IMG/VR virus record: IMGVR_UViG_3300010883_000320
Span: 1 to 27,697 of that record
DNA: 27,697 nucleotides
Origin: a virus
Reading direction: 5' to 3' (one strand)
The notes under the pieces were generated by a model. It did no database searches, had not been told where the DNA came from, and was given only the letters and a program-made list of their open reading frames with translations. The translations under genes and the position numbers were made by a program. Positions 20,777-27,697 of this stretch are shown one piece after another; the stretch's first letter is position 1; every line of letters begins with the position of its first letter.

Positions 20777-22132
20777 CTACGCGCGCGCGTCTAGGGTTAC
20801 GAACGGTGATTGGGTGTTGGAGCCGTTTACAGGGGTGATGGCGCTTTTCCACCACGATTTACCGTCGTTGCGAAGAGAGAAGCGGAATGCAGTCTCTTCT
20901 TTGGTGAAGTTCACGTGCATGCTCTGGGCCGACTTAATCCCGCCCTTTGTCGCGTACAGATACTGCGAGAGGTCCGCTAGCAAAATATCACCCTTATCGC
21001 CCAACGTCGACGCATGCTCCACCGCGATCACTGGACGCCCCATCAGCGTCGCGTTGGGCGATGCAGAGAGACCGCCCGCAGGCATATAAACCGGAACGCC
21101 GCCCGTGCCCACAGCGAGGGACATGGCGTTAAGCTGCGGTTCTATGTCCTGATTGATGAGCCACACCGAATTAGACCGGCTTGCAGCGTGGAGGCGTGCA
21201 TACATGTTGATGACGTTTTCGTAGAGAACCGTATCGGCCACCTGTCCGGATTCTTTAGCTACGCTGACAAGCGAAGCGGATTCCAGAATGCCCTCCATCT
21301 GCCCCACGCCGTCGCCCGTCATCATTTCCGACTCAATCTTATATGTGATGGCCTGCGGGACGAGGCCGTTCACTATACTCGCAACCTGCGATGCGTCTTC
21401 GATGTTCTCGTCGGTAAGGTAAACAAGCGCCGTCAGCTTCTTCAGTTGCAACGCGACGCGCTCGAACGCCGCCTGGCTTCCAGTGAACGAGCCAGCCTCT
21501 GCGGTTCTGTATGCACGGATGCCGCCAAATCGACCAGCAGCCGTCGACCGGTCGCTGCCCACTATAGCGTTCCAGCTTGTCGTGTTACCCACCGAAATGG
21601 GCACGCCTTGGGTACGGGAAACGATTTGCCCTTGCGTGATCTGGTGCTGTAGGATCGTGTCCGAAATGCTAGTAGGAACGAGGAAGCCGCCTTCGCTGTC
21701 AATTAGATTGCCTTGGCCGGTAGGCGCGCGCTTCTCATAGAGCGACCTGTAGTCCGCGTGGACGTTACCAGGAAGCTGCCTTGTAGTGTCCATGGAGTGG
21801 ACTATCTGGTAAAACTGGGCGGCCTCCTCGACCGGCCAGGAGTTGAAGTCGTCCCGGCTCTCGGCCTGTGCCGCGACGGGCTCGGTGTTAGCGTCGACCG
21901 GAACGTGGGAGGGGGTTTTGAGGGCCTTGACTCGCCCCTCGAAGCCGGAACGCCTGTCGATTGCATCCAGGTCGTTTTCGCCCTGCGTCATCTCGACTCC
22001 GATCTGAGCTATGCGCTTGCCCTCTTCTTCGGTCAGGCTCTCCCGCGTTTTGTCTGCGTCGACAGATTTGTATATCGCATCGCCTTCGGCTGCAAGCGCC
22101 CGCAGGCGCGATTCCACTGTATTCCTTGTCAT
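20777..22132 (-). CDS. HK97-type major capsid protein
   Basis: The 451-residue protein lies directly after the prohead protease. The N-terminal ~100 residues are helical and charged (RLRALAAEGDAI, LTEEEGKRIAQIGVEM), the delta-type scaffold removed by the protease; the next part has the HK97 fold signature, with EGGFLVPTSISDTILQ (N-arm end) and later SVWLINQDIEPQLNAM, VYMPAGGLSASPNATL and GRPVIAVEHASTLGDKGDI. The exact cleavage site is not certain. ATG 22132 is preceded by GGAG. It builds the icosahedral shell. Confidence 0.93.
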   Translation of the reverse strand: MTRNTVESRLRALAAEGDAIYKSVDADKTRESLTEEEGKRIAQIGVEMTQGENDLDAIDRRSGFEGRVKALKTPSHVPVDANTEPVAAQAESRDDFNSWPVEEAAQFYQIVHSMDTTRQLPGNVHADYRSLYEKRAPTGQGNLIDSEGGFLVPTSISDTILQHQITQGQIVSRTQGVPISVGNTTSWNAIVGSDRSTAAGRFGGIRAYRTAEAGSFTGSQAAFERVALQLKKLTALVYLTDENIEDASQVASIVNGLVPQAITYKIESEMMTGDGVGQMEGILESASLVSVAKESGQVADTVLYENVINMYARLHAASRSNSVWLINQDIEPQLNAMSLAVGTGGVPVYMPAGGLSASPNATLMGRPVIAVEHASTLGDKGDILLADLSQYLYATKGGIKSAQSMHVNFTKEETAFRFSLRNDGKSWWKSAITPVNGSNTQSPFVTLDARA

Positions 22133-22152
22133 TTTTTAATGTCTCCAAATCC

Positions 22153-22884
22153 TTACAAAACAGATAAGACTGCTCTTCGACGTAAAGCCCACGCGGCTGC
22201 GCTTATACGCGCAGTGCTGTTGCCTGAGTGGATTTCCTCGCGGGGTTCCGGCTCGGACAAGGCTTCAAGCTTCTTGATGCTCTGCGCAACCAGGTCATCT
22301 TGCGTCATTGTTAACGCAAAACCTGCTCGCCTGATAACCAGGGCCTCCGTAATGGCGTCCCAGTCAATTCCTGAATCGCTTATTGACCGTTGAACCTTCG
22401 CCGATGTGTGTCTAGAAGCAGGCATCACGACCGGGCCGGTCTCGATTAGCGCGATTTCTTTAATCGTCCGGTGGGTAGGGCGGCCGTTCTTTTCCTCCCA
22501 GTCCTCCTGGTGGACGGTGAAGGCCATTGAAGATCCGTCGACGTCGCCACGCTCAATCATCAAGACTACGTCCTTCGAGCGGCTGACGTCCGGGTGCACT
22601 CTTATGACGTATTCGAGCCCTCCGGGGGTCTCGTCAACGTCCATCGTTCCTGATTTGGTGCGGCCCAGCAGGAATCCTGGATCGTGGTTAAACATGCCCA
22701 GAATGTCAGGGTTTTCCGCTAGCGTTTTGCTGAACGCGCCAGGCGCGACGCGCTCCTTAAATCCATGCACTGGATACCAATTATTGAAAGATGCGCCGAG
22801 ACCAGATATGGTTAGGCAGTCGGCGTCGTCCTGGCCGACTTTGCAACGGGCGCGAGTAGCGCGATACTCTTCTAAGGTGTTCAT
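22153..22884 (-). CDS. HK97-type prohead protease
   Basis: The 243-residue protein has the catalytic pattern of phage prohead (herpes-like) serine proteases: His 67 in FNHDPGFLLGRT, then Ser at 118/119 in DVDGSSMAFTV, and Glu 148 of ALIETGPVVMPAS. It matures the capsid by removing the capsid delta domain and cleaving itself. The C-terminal ~70 residues are variable and Ala/Arg-rich. It stands between portal and capsid, as in HK97; the ATG lies three bases after the portal stop. Confidence 0.92.
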   Translation of the reverse strand: MNTLEEYRATRARCKVGQDDADCLTISGLGASFNNWYPVHGFKERVAPGAFSKTLAENPDILGMFNHDPGFLLGRTKSGTMDVDETPGGLEYVIRVHPDVSRSKDVVLMIERGDVDGSSMAFTVHQEDWEEKNGRPTHRTIKEIALIETGPVVMPASRHTSAKVQRSISDSGIDWDAITEALVIRRAGFALTMTQDDLVAQSIKKLEALSEPEPREEIHSGNSTARISAAAWALRRRAVLSVL

Positions 22885-22887
22885 AAT

Positions 22888-24912
22888 TTACCCCGGGACT
22901 AACATGCAGTTGCAGCCCTTGTGCAAGGGCGGATTCATCAGGTTTCGTTTGATCTTCAGAGGCCCTTTCGCCCCGGATGGATTGAAGTCGGTTTTGCCTA
23001 AAAACTGCTGGCCCTTTGTGACCCTCTTTCCTCGCATGGCGCTGCAGAACGGGCAGCTTCTCCCGAACGTGACCCAGACCAGCCCGTAGCCGTTAGCACT
23101 AAAGGTCTCCCTCGAGGTGATATTGGACAGCAGGAATGCTTCGCGTTGACCCCAGCGCTCCGACCGGGACCGACCGGCTCCGCCGTCCTCCCAATTAACC
23201 AGCCGGTCCTCGATTGCTTCGGCCACATTTTCGCCGGCTTGCTCGGCTTTGAGTGCGACGATCGACAACTGGTTGGTGGTCGATCGGCCCCAGTTCCGAG
23301 CCGCTATAGTCGCGTAGTCATCTACGGACTGAGCCACATCGCCCGCTGTGTCTAGCCCTATTTCGAGCGCCGACTGTGAAGCTATGTCGACGGCAAGAGC
23401 GAGAAACTGAGGCTTGAGAGCCGCGGCTACTTTCTCGTTCTGGGCCTGCGTGTATTTGCCAAGCCATTCTGCGAACGATTCCGCTGTCCGGCTAAGAACC
23501 TGAGGGGAGACAGCCCGTATGGCCTTGGCGTCCTGCTGTAAAATCCTTGCGTATACCGACTCAATCGGCCCCGCGTAGCGCTGGGTGGTGTCCCGTCGGC
23601 CGATCGATCCCCTTACTTCAGCCGGCGTCAACCCGGCGGCCATATTCTCTTGTACTTGGTCCTCGTCTTCTTCTTCTTCGGGCTCCGCTTTAGGTTCTCC
23701 GGTCATCGTGCTAAGCGGCCCCAGGTTGAGTGGTACTAGCGATTCATCGCCGCCAGGTACGGACTCAAGATCAAGCCGCGCACGAGCTTCGTTCACTGTG
23801 TTCATTCCGCCGTGAACAGCTATCGACAACCCTTCCATTCGCGTTTTGAAATCACCGCGAAGCAGGGCGTCTACGTTGTGTTTGACGTAATATTGGGTTC
23901 GCTCATCCGGCGTCAAAAACGCCGCTTCTATCGCCTGCTCCATGCTCACGAGGTCGGGCATCAGCGTGTATTGCAGATACTCAAGGGCCTGGTGTTCGAT
24001 ATTGGAAAACGTAGCCCGATCCAGCCCGTTCAGCCTGTGTAGCGGGACCAGGAACACTTGAGCCAGGACTTCCTTATTCCATCGCTGGGTCTCCATGAAC
24101 TGGGCTTCGTTATTCGGTATTTTAAGGGTTTGAGCTACGTCCATTCCGCGCGGCAGCACGGCGACTGTAGCCAGCCCCCTCTTTCCCATGAACTGCTTGT
24201 TCCAGCTGTTTACGAACTCGGTTTTGTCGTCTTCTGTGTCGAAGCCCGTAGGGTGCGTTAGGATCGTTTTCGGCTGGGGGCTAGTGAAGTAGGACGCCCC
24301 GTACTCGTTTAGGGCTATGGTCGAGCCGAAGGCATCCATGTTCCAGCGTATAGGCGAGACTCCCGAGAATCCATCAAACGATAGCCCGAAGTTGTGCAGC
24401 ACTTGATCGGAGGTCAACTTCCTCGGCTGGATTTCCCCGGTCGGAGTGTATTCAAACGTCTTAACGCCGTCGGTCACGCGGACCCTCATCCGCTCTGCGT
24501 TGAGCGGCCACGTAGTTAAGCCGCCCAGCCCATCCCTTACGATCTCCGAGTAGTCGTTCCCATAGGTGTGAACGGACGCCCAACCTCTACGCCTATATAT
24601 GGTCGAAGTCATGAGCGGATTGGGTCGCTTGATCCACTGCGCTACCGGGTGTTGGGTCACCTCCGCGCGACCGCCACCAGCCTTTCGCTCGTAGAGCTTC
24701 AGCGGGAGTGCGGATTTATCCCGCGACAAGATGTTGATGCAGGCGTAAGCCGTGGCGCAGCGGGCGCCGTTAGACTCAGAAACAGACACGCCTGATGGAG
24801 TCGGCTTCCCGAAATCACCCAGGTCAATTATTTGGTCTAACTGAGCCACGCTTAGGTCTACGCCTCTAAGGGCTGCCGAGGCCGCCTTGATTCTGTTCAG
24901 GATTTTCATCAT
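22888..24912 (-). CDS. Portal protein with C-terminal MuF-like domain
   Basis: This 674-residue protein is longer than a typical HK97 portal (about 420-480). Residues 1-415 look like a portal, with NGARCATAYACINILSRDKS, QHPVAQWIKRPNPLMTSTIY and LVPLHRLNGLDRATFSNIEHQ. After a Glu-rich linker (PEEEEDEDQ) the rest is helical and ends in a SCPFCSAMRGKRV...PPLHKGCNC pattern like the C-terminus of Mu gpF head-morphogenesis proteins. Fusion of the two is known in some phages. The ATGATG start overlaps the terminase stop by four bases. The portal forms the DNA-entry ring; the MuF part may be a minor head protein delivered with the ring. Confidence 0.88.
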   Translation of the reverse strand: MMKILNRIKAASAALRGVDLSVAQLDQIIDLGDFGKPTPSGVSVSESNGARCATAYACINILSRDKSALPLKLYERKAGGGRAEVTQHPVAQWIKRPNPLMTSTIYRRRGWASVHTYGNDYSEIVRDGLGGLTTWPLNAERMRVRVTDGVKTFEYTPTGEIQPRKLTSDQVLHNFGLSFDGFSGVSPIRWNMDAFGSTIALNEYGASYFTSPQPKTILTHPTGFDTEDDKTEFVNSWNKQFMGKRGLATVAVLPRGMDVAQTLKIPNNEAQFMETQRWNKEVLAQVFLVPLHRLNGLDRATFSNIEHQALEYLQYTLMPDLVSMEQAIEAAFLTPDERTQYYVKHNVDALLRGDFKTRMEGLSIAVHGGMNTVNEARARLDLESVPGGDESLVPLNLGPLSTMTGEPKAEPEEEEDEDQVQENMAAGLTPAEVRGSIGRRDTTQRYAGPIESVYARILQQDAKAIRAVSPQVLSRTAESFAEWLGKYTQAQNEKVAAALKPQFLALAVDIASQSALEIGLDTAGDVAQSVDDYATIAARNWGRSTTNQLSIVALKAEQAGENVAEAIEDRLVNWEDGGAGRSRSERWGQREAFLLSNITSRETFSANGYGLVWVTFGRSCPFCSAMRGKRVTKGQQFLGKTDFNPSGAKGPLKIKRNLMNPPLHKGCNCMLVPG

Positions 24913-26582
24913 GCGAACGCAAGCTGGCCCATTCGGATTGGCTCTGTGACCTTCGAACGGATCATCGCGGAGTAAGCCATTATGGTCGCCACTGGAAGGT
25001 CGATCTTGTTTTCATCGCGTTCTTTACGCGGATACACGTTATCCTTGGAATCTCGTCTAGATACGACTGACGACATCTGCCAGGCGTCCATAGGGCAGCC
25101 TTCGTGGGCCAGCCGTCCGCTATAGACTTCGGCTTCTAGCTGCTTCATAGGCTCGGATAAATTCATAATTATTTGTCGCACCTCCATGACCGGCAAGCCT
25201 TCCGCTGTCAGCTCTTGCATCATTTGATGGGCCTGGAACGGGTCGAACGCGACCGCCTGAACGTTGTAGGTCCTAGCCAGCTGCCGAAGCCGATCTTTGA
25301 TTAACTCGAAATCCATGGCTGCGCCGTCAGTGGCTTCGAGTCGCCCTGAGCTAACCCAGCCCCTGTACTGCGAATTGGTCGACGCTTCGACGGTGTCCTC
25401 CGGAACAAAGCACCATCGAAATAGGTAGTTTTTGTTTCCTTTTCGGAACACGGCCCGGATCGCGCTCATGTCTATCTTGCTCGCTAGGTCAACCCCGATC
25501 CAACACGGGCACCCCTTGAAATCGTCTATATTTAGGTCGGCCCCAAGCTGGTCCCATCGACGCATATCCATCCACGCTTTATCTGAAGACACCCACACAC
25601 AGAGGTGCTTCGTAAGGAAGCCGGTCTGCGCGCTGGCCATCTCAAGCGCTTTCCGCGCCTTACGGTTAAGGTCGTCGGGCTTGACTGACACGCCATAGTT
25701 CGGATTGGCCTTCGCCCACGTATCAGGGCAGGTCCAATCGTCGCCTTCGTCTATCGTGTATATAGTCCCGAAATACGTTTCATCGATAGCCGCTTTCGTC
25801 AGGATCTTCTTTACGTAGCTTCGTTGCTCGTAACAGATTCCCGCCCGGTTAGACCCTGCCGTCGTTATCGAATCAATGAGCGGCTGAGCCCGTGCACCCG
25901 TGCCGGTTTCGAGAATTTCATACATCGACCGCGTAGGATGCGCGTGTAGTTCGTCCACGATGGCGCCGTGGATCGAAAGCCCGTCGTGTCCGCCGGTGTC
26001 TTTGGACAGCGGCTTAAATGTGGAAGACCCAGCCAGAATCGCGTGGGCCATCGTTTGAAGACCGAACATGCCTCTTAGATCCGGGTCGGCTTTGATCATC
26101 TGGGCGGCAATTCCCCATGAAATCCTGGCTTGTTCTGAGTCTACAGCCGCCGAGTAAACTTCGGCCCCGGCCTCCCCGTCGCCAACCAGCAGGTACAGAC
26201 CCTCACCGGCTGCTATCGTCGTCTTGGCGTTCTTCCTCGGCAGTTCGGTGTAAGCCGTCCTGAACCGCCTGCGCTGGTCAGTGGACCGTCGCCAACCGAA
26301 TATAGTGGATGACCGGAAGCACTGCCAAGGCTCAAGCTTTATCGTCTCGCGACGCTTAGCCCACTCGCCCTTCACGTGTCTTAGATTCGAGAGGAATCGA
26401 CATACGCGATGGGCCTCGGCTTCATCAAAATAGAATTCGCCTCTCCCACGCTTGGTTCCCCACCGCTCTAGGTCGGCCAGTTGGCGTTCGCAGGCCATCC
26501 GCGCCAGTTCTCCGGCGGGCGTCGACCCATCGACAACAGAGCGCGCGTAGTTGCTCGCGCTGTCGACGTACGGCGATTTCAA
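24909..26582 (-). CDS. terL: Terminase large subunit
   Basis: The 557-residue protein shows the ATPase and nuclease halves. Walker A is PRKNAKTT (115-122), with Walker B VDEL around 209-212. The nuclease half has Asp 365 of GVDLA, Asp 447 of FDPFQ and Asp 528 of the NKIDLPVATIMAY end, the three acids of the RNase H-like fold. The start is TTG 26582, with AGGG seven bases ahead; an in-frame ATG would lose the conserved YVDSASNYARSVVDG that begins this family. It cuts and pumps the DNA into the prohead. The gene order TerS, two small genes, TerL is slightly atypical. Confidence 0.95.
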   Translation of the reverse strand: MKSPYVDSASNYARSVVDGSTPAGELARMACERQLADLERWGTKRGRGEFYFDEAEAHRVCRFLSNLRHVKGEWAKRRETIKLEPWQCFRSSTIFGWRRSTDQRRRFRTAYTELPRKNAKTTIAAGEGLYLLVGDGEAGAEVYSAAVDSEQARISWGIAAQMIKADPDLRGMFGLQTMAHAILAGSSTFKPLSKDTGGHDGLSIHGAIVDELHAHPTRSMYEILETGTGARAQPLIDSITTAGSNRAGICYEQRSYVKKILTKAAIDETYFGTIYTIDEGDDWTCPDTWAKANPNYGVSVKPDDLNRKARKALEMASAQTGFLTKHLCVWVSSDKAWMDMRRWDQLGADLNIDDFKGCPCWIGVDLASKIDMSAIRAVFRKGNKNYLFRWCFVPEDTVEASTNSQYRGWVSSGRLEATDGAAMDFELIKDRLRQLARTYNVQAVAFDPFQAHQMMQELTAEGLPVMEVRQIIMNLSEPMKQLEAEVYSGRLAHEGCPMDAWQMSSVVSRRDSKDNVYPRKERDENKIDLPVATIMAYSAMIRSKVTEPIRMGQLAFA

Positions 26583-26591
26583 TTGATCGCC

Positions 26592-26678
26592 CTAATTCCG
26601 AGGCTCGCTTGGGTGAATAGCTTTGATTATTGCCGTTAATATCACGACGGCAACTGCAACCTGTGCTCGGTCGTCCAT
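26592..26678 (-). CDS. Possible 28-residue membrane microprotein
   Basis: An ATG at 26678 opens a short frame (MDDRAQVAVAVVILTAIIKA and a polar end) in the gap between the gene at 26689 and TerL. One membrane-length hydrophobic run is present, but there is no clear ribosome site (GGTTCG), and a frame of this size is expected by chance. It is reported because the 106-base gap would otherwise hold nothing. Confidence 0.25.
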   Translation of the reverse strand: MDDRAQVAVAVVILTAIIKAIHPSEPRN

Positions 26679-26688
26679 GGCGAACCGG

Positions 26689-27048
26689 CTACCGAATGTA
26701 CACGTACGCCGCGCCGTCTTTTGCGTTGCCCGCATTCGTCACCGCGAGCGTAAGTGTGCTGTCAACACACCCACCAAGACTCGCCTGGAGTACGTACTCG
26801 GTGTTGGACGTGTGGCGATTCGCGCCCGCGCCGGCCAATACGTCAACGCTGTCGGCGTCCGTTATCGTAATGTCGTAGCTCGCCGTTGGCGCAGTCGCTC
26901 CGGGATCTGTCACAAATGAAATGACTTCCCCGTTGTACGTGTTGCTGGTCGTCGCGTCCGCCGCGCCTCCAGCCGATGATGTCCACGAGAACTTAACTCT
27001 CTTGACTGGACGGTGTGTGCTCTCGGTTGTGGTGACGGTTCCGGCCAT
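26689..27048 (-). CDS. Small Ig-like/structural protein between terminase genes (119 aa)
   Basis: A beta-rich protein: N-terminal Thr-rich TVTTTES, a strand VKRVKFSWTS, then SYDITITDADSVDVLAG and DSTLTLAVTNAGNAKDGAAY. It has the look of a small decoration or tail-associated protein, yet it lies between small and large terminase genes. I do not recognise the family. Its start follows TAATC and AGAGG ahead of ATG 27048, giving a fair ribosome site. Confidence 0.55.
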   Translation of the reverse strand: MAGTVTTTESTHRPVKRVKFSWTSSAGGAADATTSNTYNGEVISFVTDPGATAPTASYDITITDADSVDVLAGAGANRHTSNTEYVLQASLGGCVDSTLTLAVTNAGNAKDGAAYVYIR

Positions 27049-27070
27049 TAGATGATTACCTCTTGCGTTT

Positions 27071-27310
27071 TTAGCGCGTCAGACGATCTTGATTATGCAA
27101 TACAGCCATCCGGCGGAGGGGGTCCATTCCCGACGGAAGCAGTGCGGCCATGACGGAGTCATCTCGGGCGTTGGCCACTGGTTCACGCCTTGAATTTGTT
27201 GCCGCTGTGTCCTTTTTCGCGGCGGGCGGGGTCGCCTTGTTTAACCTGCGAAACAAATCGCGAATAACTTCTGGCGTTCTTTTCGCGCCCTGAGTCCTGC
27301 CTTTTGTCAT
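27071..27310 (-). CDS. Basic unknown protein downstream of TerS (79 aa)
   Basis: A basic, probably unordered protein: N-terminal MTKGRTQGAKRTPEVIRDLF, a Lys/Ala-rich middle, and a Met/Leu helix at the end (VMAALLPSGMDPLRRMAVL). It starts with ATG overlapping the TerS stop (ATGA). A packaging or head-assembly accessory role is possible. No family recognised. Confidence 0.5.
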   Translation of the reverse strand: MTKGRTQGAKRTPEVIRDLFRRLNKATPPAAKKDTAATNSRREPVANARDDSVMAALLPSGMDPLRRMAVLHNQDRLTR

Positions 27311-27697
27311 ACCACCCGCAACCCTTCGTCGCTCGGCTGCATAAAATCAGCCCAGCGGCTCTTCGACTTGTCTTTCTTCTCGATCACGCTCACCCGTGCT
27401 CGGTCAACCGGCGTCAGACCGAGCGTTTGCATCCATGCCCGGTGCTGCTGGCTGGCCTTTTCCTTTCGCATCGTAAGCCATTGCCGCTCGGGAAGCCGCT
27501 CGGGATCGTCGCCAACCTCTTTTATCCGAGCCCGGAAGTCCTGCAACTCGGCAAGATTTACCGCAGCGTCGTATATCGCAGTCCTATCTGTGACCGATAA
27601 CACGCCTAGAAGCTCCAAATCTTCAGTCAAAACGTCATAGCAATACCGCTCCATGTCCGAAAGTTCAAAGACAGGCTTGGCACGACCGGCGATTCCC
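27307..27697 (-). CDS. terS: P27-family terminase small subunit, 5' end cut by the window
   Basis: The ATG at 27654 is internal: the same frame is open to the window end and the added 14 residues (GIAGRAKPVFELSD) match the start of P27-type small terminases, where a Gly/Lys/Pro segment precedes the first helix. The visible part then has MERYCYDVLTEDLELLGVLS, TDRTAIYDAAVNLAELQDF and a basic helix (WLTMRKEKASQQHRAWMQTL). This gene binds the packaging site and directs TerL. The true N-terminus, perhaps 20-30 residues, lies beyond 27697. Confidence 0.85.
   Translation of the reverse strand, partial: GIAGRAKPVFELSDMERYCYDVLTEDLELLGVLSVTDRTAIYDAAVNLAELQDFRARIKEVGDDPERLPERQWLTMRKEKASQQHRAWMQTLGLTPVDRARVSVIEKKDKSKSRWADFMQPSDEGLRVV

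Noticed and set aside
20745-20855. N-terminal extension of the decoration-like protein
   Set aside because: It reads antiparallel to no gene but lies within the capsid gene's end and is basic and His/Arg-rich, unlike the rest; ATG 20744 has AAGGA.
21713-22393. 226-residue plus-strand ORF across capsid and protease genes
   Set aside because: Antisense to two conserved genes and without its own ribosome site or domain.
22406-23089. 227-residue plus-strand ORF across protease and portal
   Set aside because: Antisense shadow; the opposite strand carries catalytic protease residues and the MuF-like pattern.

Overview
The window reads as most of a tailed double-stranded DNA bacteriophage or prophage (Caudoviricetes, HK97-fold capsid, long non-contractile tail). 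The assignment rests on a syntenic series on the minus strand: P27-type small terminase (cut by the right window edge), large terminase, portal, prohead protease, HK97-type major capsid protein, head-tail connectors, tail terminator, tail-tube-like proteins, tail assembly chaperones joined by a -1 frameshift site, a 998-residue tape measure protein, a tail hub/fibre and lysis genes. The host is probably Gram-negative, since the endolysin is a GH108-type muramidase with an optional N-terminal export signal, but it cannot be named from sequence alone. No integrase, attachment site, DNA polymerase, tRNA or CRISPR array was seen, so lifestyle is undecided and part of the genome may lie outside the window.

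Left block (about 1-5613, plus strand): a short leader with a 13-base direct repeat, then a tightly packed run of early-type genes. They are a small excisionase-like helix-turn-helix protein, a protein with a C-terminal membrane segment and a possible internal start, a Cys-rich RING-like protein, a candidate single-strand-annealing-like protein, a small CxxC protein, a VRR-NUC nuclease, a SNF2-type helicase, a beta-class DNA methyltransferase and a second small helix-turn-helix protein. Genes mostly overlap by 1 to 14 bases, which suggests one polycistronic, translationally coupled message. Nuclease, helicase, methyltransferase and annealing-like protein look like a recombination/replication and DNA-modification module.

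The two transcription units converge at 5582-5613. The minus-strand late block runs from beyond 27697 down to 5582. Head genes: TerS, two small genes, a 28-codon candidate, TerL, portal with a MuF-like end, protease, capsid and two decoration-like proteins. Head-tail region: a basic 54-residue protein, a 113-residue protein, a 55-residue protein made of 18-residue repeats, an Ig-like protein, connector, head closure, HK97-gp10-like and DUF3168-like proteins. Tail: three related tube-like proteins, G/GT chaperones, tape measure and hub/LamG fibre. Distal part: two unknown proteins, a DUF1353-like protein, endolysin, an XhlA-like holin candidate, an unknown protein and a zinc-finger metallophosphoesterase.

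The most notable points are the repeat microprotein at 19048-19215, which falls below common ORF length cutoffs; the A9 slippery site at 14582-14590; three paralogous tail-tube-like genes in a row; several strong intercistronic hairpins (20239-20264, 14953-14986, 15466-15509, 9475-9531); and two genes with credible alternative starts that add or isolate a membrane segment (384-806 and 7273-7857).
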